Assembly: GCA_017938985.1 (NCBI GenBank)
Contig: JAGBAK010000067.1
Coordinates: forward strand, 1 to 48,943
Length of the DNA: 48,943 bases
Source of the DNA: Clostridia bacterium
GTDB lineage: Bacteria; Bacillota; Clostridia; Oscillospirales; Acutalibacteraceae
Direction of reading: 5' to 3'
Positions 10,001 through 15,906 of the stretch are shown here, piece by piece; positions within the stretch are counted from its first letter, which is position 1, and each line of letters begins with the position of its first letter. The position numbers and the translations under genes are program-made. A model generated the notes under the pieces. The model saw only the letters and a program-made list of their open reading frames with translations. It had not been told where the DNA came from and searched no databases.

Positions 10001-10624
10001 TTCTATCTTTTTAATTTTAGATATATATTTGCTGGATGTTTCCGAATAATCAAACAAATCTTGAGATGCAGTTTCAACAACCGATTGTTGTGGAGAAATC
10101 AAATCTAATAATTTTTTAACATTCTCATTTGTTTCGGCTGTTGCAACAAAAATCTTATCTTGATCAAACTTCATTTCAGCACTCATACGATGCATATCAT
10201 TCTGCAATATTCCTACATCTGAATACGGATTAAGCTTATTTATATTAAGAACAACATAATCATATAAATTTTCAAATGACATTTTTATTTTTGAACACAA
10301 AACTTTTTTCTTTTTGTATCCAGGAAATAAGTTAAGAAATAATTTTAAATTCTTAATTACAAACCCCTTTTTACTGATAGGTTGCACGCTTGGTCTGCCG
10401 TGCAATGAATCAATCAAGTTTTCAAGTAAATGATTATTCATTATAAACGAATCCAAATCATTAAAATAAATTTCTGAACCATATTTATCAAGTAAAAAAT
10501 TTTTTATATCCTTTTCAATGCGTGTGTCTTTATATTTGCCAGATAATTCGGTAATGAAATCTTCTGCTTTTGTATCCAAGAATTTCTCTGCAATTGTACC
10601 AACCAGTTTTTTGAAAATACCCAT
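7001..10624 (-). CDS. Large TPR protein with probable C-terminal PIN-like domain
   Basis: This is a 1207-residue soluble protein with no signal peptide or membrane segment. About 75 N-terminal residues form a small helical domain. TPR-like helical repeats run from about residue 210 to 870, the clearest being HLEHALELDPKYHRAFLLKK near residue 310. Around residues 910-1030 the pattern changes to VVVDEQTLVIMAHYGCL, later ANIPFLFSDYVAKKF, then FVSIPAAC. This resembles the PIN-type nuclease fold that is fused to TPRs in some large proteins, with candidate acidic residues in VVVDE and FSDY. The C-terminal 130 residues are helical. The gene is monocistronic, with its own promoter and terminator, on the AT-rich left island. 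A role in phage defence or RNA surveillance is inference; the TPR part is secure and the PIN part moderate. Confidence 0.7.
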   Translation of the reverse strand: MGIFKKLVGTIAEKFLDTKAEDFITELSGKYKDTRIEKDIKNFLLDKYGSEIYFNDLDSFIMNNHLLENLIDSLHGRPSVQPISKKGFVIKNLKLFLNLFPGYKKKKVLCSKIKMSFENLYDYVVLNINKLNPYSDVGILQNDMHRMSAEMKFDQDKIFVATAETNENVKKLLDLISPQQSVVETASQDLFDYSETSSKYISKIKKIESEFQCKHLYREALELYFELFREISIDFSGKSHPQINQMICSLNCNIALCQYNLGEEEKALLSLSKIEKNAAKDSKTFHFVSAAFIIQSLNSEKYNIAKEHLEHALELDPKYHRAFLLKKYLQAIMSATNLTNCISELDDFFSDIISEEKDKVLIAEYYMHRGLIRQNLNDPYAASDDFIKAYEYGYDPLISKYNLALAYYGQSIEGFPKGIRLFAPQIKYQPMIKSIEILEEIIFDERVNEQQNALIKNRSISVYVSACQLLGVDHKLDISNDLLKTVEDYETLRGILLGGKNELTDEEIGFLDSSDKLYYEIKCLLESESFEKVEQLLSGIIESPDGVLTEPNWHILLQVSLILKNPDKYWKYKKQAVETNNFEMDFTAMDACAFELEGQKEKAKDLFDEIAQNSLHYHDLSNCLRFYRRNNFVEETIVLYLRIHELSNNKYVFIEDIDNFYGEAISYLVNNHYTDVKKILEDILPIVSRVVFLRLQQTYYSSQNDIPKLNDCFSEIIQLSDEFSDWFNKALCLRWLFRYDEALDFCQQLMAKNISKEEKTKLYWLMSDLHLFKNNLKQSFEYALNAHELNKENPYEQSHQALLARSMRCNRFEALQTVSDFQKTHPVVVDWFKTIQIKEDEDFIETLKDNLPNNDDYLATENNIARLYRTGNVPMNLIRNRYHSWGSFFEFARQNKLFICTGIIDELKEEQELIAEDVVVDEQTLVIMAHYGCLEALNKIKYIHINYGSIVDLLIDYQKYDFQFAEKALNWIYEAKNIVFEPDGYVEENSEITKAFSRNFTACCNIAKRANIPFLFSDYVAKKFQKISGLGLPCDVNFVSIPAACRHMDKDGLSDELNEMLYSLLKNCTFVSFNSSTIMYVIKNNNYTVTKDLLSPFFICKPEYDLNSFASVYLHTIILLLNKEKPDLAVSFTELVLDDLIRVWKKGTRYRYLAKRLLNKEAEIVAENIKKYVEKTLGAIINIYTVLPEELIPYYQKIKSYLDADQK

Positions 10625-10673
10625 TTGTATACCTCGAATTAATTACATATATAAACAAATTTTCACAATAAAT

Positions 10674-10702
10674 ATTATAATACTTTATAATACTTCTTTC
10701 AA
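10674..10702 (-). promoter_or_regulatory. SigmaA-type promoter for the TPR-PIN gene
   Basis: On the minus strand TTGAAA (10697-10702) and TATAAT (10674-10679) are 17 bp apart. The ATG lies 50 bp downstream with a GAGG ribosome binding site. Confidence 0.75.
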
Positions 10703-10775
10703 TCGTTTTAACAAAATGTTCATAACCTATTTTGAAAACTTTTTATAAAACAACAGTATAAATATCCACAAAAGA

Positions 10776-10842
10776 TTTTCATTCTTACATACTTTAATCG
10801 AGAGATTGACATAAGATTTGATGCTGTGTCTTAGAATGAAAA
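10776..10842. repeat. Perfect 10-bp inverted repeat between TPR gene and HTH gene
   Basis: TTTTCATTCT at 10776-10785 is matched exactly by AGAATGAAAA at 10833-10842, with TTGACA inside the 47-bp spacer at 10806-10811. It could be an operator or excisionase binding site controlling the HTH gene at 10911. Confidence 0.4.
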
Positions 10843-10910
10843 TTAATACATATTACGACTTTTACAGATAAAGAAGTTTCTCAAAAATCTAATGTAATAG
10901 GAGAAATTAT

Positions 10911-11087
10911 ATGGTAAGTTCAAAAGTATTTTATACTGCAGATGATGTTGCGGAACTTTTAACTATATCACGTCCGACTGCATATCGCATTATAAGAAAG
11001 CTTAACGATGAATTGGCCGAAAAAGGATTCATCATTATCAGCGGTAGAGTTCCCAAAAAGTATTTTGACGAAAAATTCTACTGTTAA
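10911..11087 (+). CDS. Small excisionase-like HTH protein
   Basis: This 58-residue reading frame starts at ATG 10911 behind an AGGAGAAATT ribosome binding site. It contains FYTADDVAELLTISRPTAYR, a classic MerR/Xis-type helix-turn-helix, followed by LNDELAEKGF and GRVPKKYFDEKF. In Clostridia integrative elements, proteins of exactly this type sit just before a tyrosine integrase and act as excisionase or regulator. Here no integrase follows; the next 360 bp are non-coding. It may be the remnant of an integration module or an orphan regulator. Confidence 0.85.
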   Translation: MVSSKVFYTADDVAELLTISRPTAYRIIRKLNDELAEKGFIIISGRVPKKYFDEKFYC

Positions 11088-11453
11088 CAACATAACCACT
11101 CCCTATTCTTCCGAGCGTACTAAAATCGTACTAAAAATTTTAATACTCAAAATTTTAGAAGAGATTTTATGATAATATTGATAATAAAAACACTTAAAAT
11201 AACACAAAAACCGTATTGATATACGCCCGTGAATGGAGTGGGAATAATCGCCGAGCGCTGCCTGCGGCAGAAGAAGCGAAGGTGATTATTTGCCGAAAAT
11301 ACAGAGCAATGCGAAGCGCTCCAAGCGAGCAGTGCGACAATATTTTCGGTGGGCAAATTCCGAAAAATCTTGCCAATATTGTTCGCTCCAATTTTATTAT
11401 GTATAAATGCTCCGTGGCAACGTTTTGGCAACATTTGAATTATCTAAAAGTTA
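11088..11453. other. Structured gene-free region after the HTH gene
   Basis: I see no believable gene here. The sequence has a 10-bp direct repeat CGTACTAAAA (11116-11125 and 11127-11136), then a GC-richer block with nested inverted repeats: GAGCGCT (11253-11259) with AGCGCTC (11315-11321), and TTGCCGAAAATA (11290-11301) with TATTTTCGG...GGCAA (11341-11355). TGGCAAC is then repeated around 11415-11431. It could be a former att site/integrase scar, a small non-autonomous element, or a structured RNA. Confidence 0.4.
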
Positions 11454-11486
11454 AGAGCTAACTGATTTTTATAGTCAGTTAGCTCT
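11454..11486. terminator. Bidirectional terminator hairpin (repeat family member)
   Basis: The 12-bp arms AGAGCTAACTGA and TCAGTTAGCTCT enclose a 9-nt loop. The plus strand continues with TTTTTG. The hairpin sits 11 bp beyond the AraC gene stop and is a variant of the two identical hairpins at 15848 and 17683. Confidence 0.75.
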
Positions 11487-11497
11487 TTTTGTTTTGC

Positions 11498-12379
11498 TTA
11501 TTTTGTTACCGGAACTGCAATTCTTGCTCCTACTTCGGTTTGTGCTCCGAAATTAAAGAATGGAGCGATATTGTTTGCAACTTTATAACCATAGCGTTCA
11601 AAGTTATAGTTGTCTTTTGCTTTGAAAACTTGACCAATGTAAATACCGAAATCATCAGGATTTTCAAAAGGCTCGCTTTGAAAATAAAGCATTATGCACT
11701 CGGGAAGCTCAGCGATTTTATATCCTTCGGGTAAAGGTTTATCATAATCATATGGAACTTCAACGCCCGAAGCAGTATCACCAAACCCTTCTTCTTGTAA
11801 AAATTCAGGTAAATCAAGAAGTGCCGCAGTATCAAGTTTTTCGGGTATGCTGTTAAGTAAACCTTCCCAATCACATCCCACTTCTTCGCAATATGATAAA
11901 TAACCGTCTGCACATTTTGAAGGGAGATAAATCAGTTTTCTTTTCGGTCTGTTTACGGGTATAACGGTGCAGATTGATGTGTTTTTCATTGGTTGCCCTT
12001 CTTTCATAATCCGATAATGATTTGCTGGGTACTGTATGAACATCGGAATAGCGATTTTGCTTTTTCGATACTCGTCGGGAGTTACGGAAAACCTTTTTGT
12101 GAACGACCGTGAATATCCCTCATGAGTGTTGTAATGGCTGTCCAAAGCTATATCAATAATTTTATCATCTGTGTTTATCAGTTTTACGGCACTCTCGCTC
12201 AGAACAACAGCATTTATATACTCATAAAGAGTTGTTTGCATATATTTTTTGAACAATCTATCAAGCTGACGGCGTGAATACCCGATAGCTTCGCAGATAT
12301 TTTCAATACTGAAATCAACATCGTTATGGTGTGTTTTTATGTATTCTTGTGTAGCTACAACTATTTCTAAATCGTTCAT
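11498..12379 (-). CDS. AraC-family regulator with GyrI-like effector domain
   Basis: The 293-residue protein starts with an AraC/XylS DNA-binding domain (about residues 1-105) containing two helix-turn-helices: IENICEAIGYSRRQLDRLFKKY and IIDIALDSHYNTHEGYSRSFTKRF. The second half (about 120-293, including PKRKLIYLPSK and PEGYKIAELPECIMLYF) resembles the GyrI-like ligand-binding domain of Rob/SoxS-like multidrug regulators. Such proteins sense small lipophilic molecules and activate efflux or detoxification genes. The ATG follows AAGGGTGCC. It is the last gene of a leftward series, 62 bp after the methyltransferase gene, and ends at a terminator. The ligand is unknown. Confidence 0.9.
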   Translation of the reverse strand: MNDLEIVVATQEYIKTHHNDVDFSIENICEAIGYSRRQLDRLFKKYMQTTLYEYINAVVLSESAVKLINTDDKIIDIALDSHYNTHEGYSRSFTKRFSVTPDEYRKSKIAIPMFIQYPANHYRIMKEGQPMKNTSICTVIPVNRPKRKLIYLPSKCADGYLSYCEEVGCDWEGLLNSIPEKLDTAALLDLPEFLQEEGFGDTASGVEVPYDYDKPLPEGYKIAELPECIMLYFQSEPFENPDDFGIYIGQVFKAKDNYNFERYGYKVANNIAPFFNFGAQTEVGARIAVPVTK

Positions 12380-12441
12380 AAGGCACCCTTGAAATATGAT
12401 AACAGTAAATCAATTACGTTTCTTGATTTATATGGACAAAT

Positions 12442-13224
12442 CTAAACTGCTTTTTTCTTTGCTATATAAAGCACGCACAAATACGGACGTTCAATTATTC
12501 CGCCGTTCTTATCAGCCAACGCAACAATATCATTATATGCTTTTTTCTTATCTTCATCTGAATTCTGCATAAATCTGTTGCCCGTTAATGCAAAGCCATA
12601 AAAATCATCTGCAGTATAGTTTTGCTTCCATAGATTTCTGATTACAGTCGGCTTTTCAAAAAAGTTTGAATCAACTATTTGTGACACAATAGCAGCAATT
12701 CTGTTTTCGCATTCAGATTCCGAAACAAAATCTGCTATGCCTCCATATCGTTTTGATGTTTCGAGCAGTTCTTTGTCCATATCGTTTTCACGAAGAACAT
12801 ACATATTCCAGAACAAAGCTATGTAACCGTTATCCTTCAGAATCTCAGCACACTTTTTATATCCGATTGGCTGAGGCACCCAATGGAACGATTGAGCCGC
12901 ATATATAACATCAAACTTTTTCTGAACAAAATCGTGTTCTTCAAATCTACCCTGAACAAAATTGATGTTTTCGTTTTTGAATCGTTCGTTACCGATACGA
13001 ACCAAATCTTCACCGGGGTCAATACCCAAAATGGTAAAACCGTTTCCGGCAAACTGTGCGGTTGCCTTACCACTCCCGCAACCTATCTCCAACAAATCAG
13101 AGCCATTGGAGATTCCTGTAACAGATATTAAAGAATCTATAATTTCTTCAGGATAACCGGGTCTGTATTTATCGTAATACTCTGCCGCTTGGTTGAACAT
13201 TTCACTTTCTTTATGCAAGTTCAT
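12442..13224 (-). CDS. Class I SAM-dependent methyltransferase
   Basis: I choose ATG 13224, which has a good CGGAG site and lies 13 bp after the upstream stop; an in-frame extension to 13272 lacks one. The 260-residue product starts MNLHKESEMFNQAAEYYDKYRPGYP. It has the SAM-binding motif DLLEIGCGSGKATAQFA (motif I), GIDPGEDLVRIGNER (motif II) and FDVIYAAQSFHWV (motif IV). This is the UbiE/MenG-like methyltransferase superfamily; the YRPGYP plus FHWV pattern is common in small-molecule methyltransferases. The substrate cannot be told. It lies in a leftward run with the flavin-binding-type gene upstream and the AraC regulator downstream. Confidence 0.88.
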   Translation of the reverse strand: MNLHKESEMFNQAAEYYDKYRPGYPEEIIDSLISVTGISNGSDLLEIGCGSGKATAQFAGNGFTILGIDPGEDLVRIGNERFKNENINFVQGRFEEHDFVQKKFDVIYAAQSFHWVPQPIGYKKCAEILKDNGYIALFWNMYVLRENDMDKELLETSKRYGGIADFVSESECENRIAAIVSQIVDSNFFEKPTVIRNLWKQNYTADDFYGFALTGNRFMQNSDEDKKKAYNDIVALADKNGGIIERPYLCVLYIAKKKAV

Positions 13225-13237
13225 AAGAATAACTCCG

Positions 13238-13648
13238 TTAAAATTCAAATCTTTTTCCGTCTTTATATACAATACCGTCTGTAACGATTATTTTCAGAAT
13301 AATTGTATTAACATCACCTTCATCGGTGTGACCATTATTATACCAAGAAGCAAACGCATTCCTCAACTTGTCAGCCAAATCTTTATTTTCTTCTTTGCGA
13401 ATATATCCTAAACTTTCAGCTTTGCCATGTCCCGAAAACCATTCACCGCAAATACCAACAACAGGATTGGCGTTAATATGTTTCATCTTATTGGTTGCAG
13501 CGTTTGTAATTGTATAGAAAGCTCCGTCAATATAAATTGCATCAACAATTCTGACCCACGGCTTTCCCTTTTCGTCAACAGTAGCGACAGAAATAAGAGA
13601 GTCCGTACTGAAACACTCTTTCAATATGTTATCAAAATCTTTGTTCAT
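13238..13648 (-). CDS. Pyridoxamine 5'-phosphate oxidase-like flavin-binding protein
   Basis: The 136-residue protein contains STDSLISVATVDEKGKPWVRIVDAIY and FYTITNAATNKMKHINANPVVGICGEWFSGHG, the split-barrel pattern of the PNPOx-like family. These small proteins bind FMN or related flavin cofactors and are often reductases of unknown substrate; residues for true PdxH activity are not evident. The ATG at 13648 follows GAGGATAATGT. The next gene starts 13 bp downstream, so it is probably cotranscribed with the methyltransferase. Confidence 0.85.
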   Translation of the reverse strand: MNKDFDNILKECFSTDSLISVATVDEKGKPWVRIVDAIYIDGAFYTITNAATNKMKHINANPVVGICGEWFSGHGKAESLGYIRKEENKDLADKLRNAFASWYNNGHTDEGDVNTIILKIIVTDGIVYKDGKRFEF

Positions 13649-13665
13649 ACATTATCCTCGATAAC

Positions 13666-14140
13666 TTATATAGTTTTTCTTCTAATTTCAGAGATACGCA
13701 ATTCAATCATTTTCTTCAAAAACGGCAAATCGTTTTTATCGGCATTATCAATACGGAAAGTACAACCGCATACATCGTCAAAAATTTTACCGAAGATATT
13801 TTTTTTTTCCTCCACCGCAAGAACCGCACTTGCCGCAATGATCAACATATTTCCATGCTGCATTTTTTACATTCTCATCGGCAATTACATCTTCAAAGGC
13901 ATTGCTGTCCTCAGACCAAATAGTCCAATCGTTATGAGGCTCGTCAGGATCTTTAATTGCAATAAAACAAACATATTCACCGTTAAATTTGCAAAGAAAA
14001 TATATTTTGTCTTTCCAATAGCCGTTGTCTTTTAGAAACTCAACATTGCTACTCTGCAAATAATTTACAAAATCTAAAGCATTCTGTTTAATATCATCGT
14101 TTAAATTCTCACTTATGTAATCAATAATGTTTTCGTTCAT
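13666..14140 (-). pseudogene. Conserved hypothetical protein interrupted at an A10 tract
   Basis: The first frame (14140 to 13787, 117 codons) reads MNENIIDYISENLNDD..., then WTIWSEDSNAFEDVI and HCGKCGSCGGG, and then hits a stop after KKKYLR. In the next frame the protein continues as KKNIFGKIFDDVCGCTFRIDN...LPFLKKMIELRISEIRRKTI to 13666. The two halves join at ten consecutive A residues on the coding strand (13799-13808). Nine would restore one frame of about 157 residues. The joined protein looks like a small Cys-rich clostridial family (CGxCGSCGGG...CG) of unknown function. This is either a real frameshift, a sequencing slip in a homopolymer, or a slippage-dependent gene. Confidence 0.75.
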
Positions 14141-14144
14141 AGAA

Positions 14145-14759
14145 TTACCTTTCAGTTTCAGTAATCATTTTAAAATCTTTTCTCAAACTCTCAATATCCG
14201 TATAAACAATTCCGTGTATGCCGAGTTCATTTGCGGCGTTGATATTTGCAACCGAATCATCAATAAAAATACATTCATCGGGATTGAGATTATATGTATC
14301 CAAGAGGTATTTGTAAATTCTAATGTCGGGTTTTGCAATTTTTAAATGTGACGAAACAACAGCACCCTTTGCTTTTTTAAAGAAATCAAATTTGTTGCTG
14401 ATGTATTCATATCCGTCTTTTGAGAAATTTGTAAGCAGATAAATGTCATAACCCTGCTCGTAAACCTCATTATAGAATTTCACCGTATCATCGTATGCAA
14501 CATAAAGCTCCATCCAATCCTCGGCAAAAAATCTTCTAAGTTCAGGCTCTAACTCCTTATGCCTTTCAACATAGATTTCGATAATATCCTTGAAGCTCTC
14601 ATACTTTGCTATGTCCATATCTCCCCAAAGAGAATCTGTCCATATAGCCTCAAGCAAAGCCTGATATTTTTCTTCATCATAGCCGTATTTTCTTAAATAT
14701 TCGCTCGGGTCGTTGTTGATTAAAACCTTGCCTAAATCAAAGATAACATTTTTAATCAT
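14145..14759 (-). CDS. HAD-superfamily phosphatase
   Basis: The 204-residue protein starts MIKNVIFDLGKVL, the variant motif I (DxGxV) found in YihX/epoxide-hydrolase-like HAD proteins. Motif II is YLLTNFSK, the lysine of motif III lies in SSHLKIAKPDIRIYKYLL, and motif IV is CIFIDDSVANINAANELGI. It is therefore a complete subfamily-I HAD hydrolase with a helical cap, probably acting on a sugar or nucleotide phosphate. The ATG follows an AAAAGGAG site. It is 4 bp upstream of the frameshifted hypothetical gene and likely cotranscribed with it. Confidence 0.9.
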   Translation of the reverse strand: MIKNVIFDLGKVLINNDPSEYLRKYGYDEEKYQALLEAIWTDSLWGDMDIAKYESFKDIIEIYVERHKELEPELRRFFAEDWMELYVAYDDTVKFYNEVYEQGYDIYLLTNFSKDGYEYISNKFDFFKKAKGAVVSSHLKIAKPDIRIYKYLLDTYNLNPDECIFIDDSVANINAANELGIHGIVYTDIESLRKDFKMITETER

Positions 14760-14836
14760 CGAAACAACTCCTTTTCAATTTCAGAACACAGGCATTTCTG
14801 CGAAAAAATTTTTGGTCGGAGCTTTAAGTTTGTGTT

Positions 14837-15145
14837 TTAAAGTTCAATCTTAAGGCACGGATAACCGAGAAGTTTATCGCTTACGCTATCGGGTTGATGT
14901 CCGCCGATATAAAGTGTGATTTTGCCGTCGGGGTCAAATGTGGCACCCATTGCGATTGCGTGAGGAAATACGGTTGCCGTACCTGCTCTTGCAACACCGT
15001 GTGAGCCCTCGTTCCACCAGTTATATTCATCAATGCCGAGTCTTTCGATTGCGGGTGAGTTATATACAAGCTGGGAAAGTCTTTCCTCAACTGTCATTTT
15101 TGCAACTAATTCTTTTGCTTTCTGTCTTGCCTGGGCTTTTGTCAT
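14837..15145 (-). pseudogene. Glycoside hydrolase family 3 remnant (ends fused, middle deleted)
   Basis: The frame opens at ATG 15145 behind AAAGGAGGTTTTTGC and encodes only 102 residues. Residues 1-71 match the N-terminus of GH3 beta-glucosidases/xylosidases (VAKMTVEERLSQLVYNSPAI, YNWWNEGSHGVARAG, TVFPHAIAMGATFD). Residues 72-102 (PDGKITLYIGGHQPDS...LLGYPCLKIEL) match the C-terminal end of the fibronectin-III-like domain of the same family. Family members are about 700-800 residues, so some 600 residues, including the catalytic aspartate, have been lost in frame. The product cannot be an active glycosidase. An in-frame extension to 15241 is hydrophobic and without a ribosome binding site. 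Confidence 0.85.
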
Positions 15146-15299
15146 GCAAAAACCTCCTTTGCGATGATAGATAAAGTATATATCAAAATTTAAATAAAAG
15201 TCAATAATAAGCAAGATGAAGATAGTTGTGTTTATGGACAAAGAGCGACTCTGCTACCATTAGAAAAAGCGATAAACGAACGATGATATCAAAAAATTT

Positions 15300-15336
15300 A
15301 ACAGGCTGATTCACCCGGAAGGTGCAGCAGCCTGTT
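15300..15336 (-). terminator. Terminator after the 63-residue hypothetical gene
   Basis: AACAGGCTG and CAGCCTGTT form the stem. On the minus strand the hairpin is followed by AAATTTTTTG. It lies 66 bp downstream of the small gene at 15402. Confidence 0.7.
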
Positions 15337-15401
15337 TATACACTCAAAACCAATTTTATACACATTGTTCAGGTACTTTCGTATGTTCGTTTGCGCCAAA
15401 T

Positions 15402-15593
15402 TTATTCCGACATACTTTTTCTGTACTCGGCAAGAGCATCCAGACAAAGGTTAATTAAGTGTGCATCCATTTCTCCCGGAGCCTTTTCAATCTCTTGGCT
15501 GATAATCTTATCCAAGTCTTGTTGGTTAAGCTCCGGAGATTTGTTGTCCAAATAGTCTGTTATCAACTCAAGTTTTTGCTTAAACGTTTTCAA
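15402..15593 (-). CDS. Small hypothetical protein (63 residues)
   Basis: The frame starts with TTG at 15593 behind GAAGGCGAAAT and encodes an acidic helical protein: MKTFKQKLELITDYLDNKSP...EMDAHLINLCLDALAEYRKSM. I do not recognise the family. The N-terminal helix, ELITDYLDNKSPELNQQDLDKI, faintly resembles the cytoplasmic start of small anti-sigma-like proteins, but no membrane segment follows. It has its own terminator, and upstream is AT-rich intergenic DNA. It could be a truncated gene. Confidence 0.5.
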   Translation of the reverse strand: MKTFKQKLELITDYLDNKSPELNQQDLDKIISQEIEKAPGEMDAHLINLCLDALAEYRKSMSE

Positions 15594-15847
15594 AATTTCG
15601 CCTTCTTTTTTTATATATATTTATATATGACAAAAATCGGGGTTTGTCACGGAAATATTTTAAAAATTTTTAAAAAAAACGTAATTTTTTCTTTTTTTCG
15701 GTAAAAGCTGAGGCTTACAAGACAAATTTCTGGTCAGATTCTTCATCAAAGCACCCTGATTCTTATTGCTGACCGACAAAAACAGTTCTTATATTCGCCA
15801 ACACCGCAAACCTGCATCTTGATTTTGAGCAATATTATAACAAAAAA
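15594..15847. other. Gene-free intergenic stretch with inverted repeat
   Basis: No gene is seen. The first 110 bp are very T/A-rich. GGTCAG (15732-15737) pairs with CTGACC (15769-15774), enclosing ATCA/TGAT, so a modest hairpin is possible. The region ends at the cstA terminator. Confidence 0.4.
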
Positions 15848-15881
15848 AGAGCTGACTGATTTTTTTATTTCAGTCAGCTCT
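15848..15881 (-). terminator. cstA terminator (34-bp repeat, copy 1)
   Basis: Arms AGAGCTGACTGA and TCAGTCAGCTCT form a hairpin followed on the minus strand by TTTTTTT, 25 bp after the cstA stop. The 34-bp core is identical to the copy at 17683-17716. Confidence 0.85.
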
Positions 15882-15906
15882 GTTTGAAATTTCATTATCG
15901 GTTTTA

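Noticed and set aside
10806-10837. TTGACA with TAGAAT as promoter of the HTH gene
   Set aside because: The spacing is 20 bp, outside the usual range; kept only as part of the inverted-repeat observation.
11147-11461. Three overlapping small frames of 65-95 codons
   Set aside because: None has a ribosome binding site or a recognisable pattern; the region is dominated by inverted repeats.
13427-14035. 202-codon plus-strand frame
   Set aside because: It is antisense to three leftward genes with good start sites and family motifs, and has no ribosome binding site.
15145-15241. Hydrophobic N-terminal extension of the GH3 remnant, which could be read as a signal peptide
   Set aside because: The strong AAAGGAGG site is placed for ATG 15145, and the upstream part has none.
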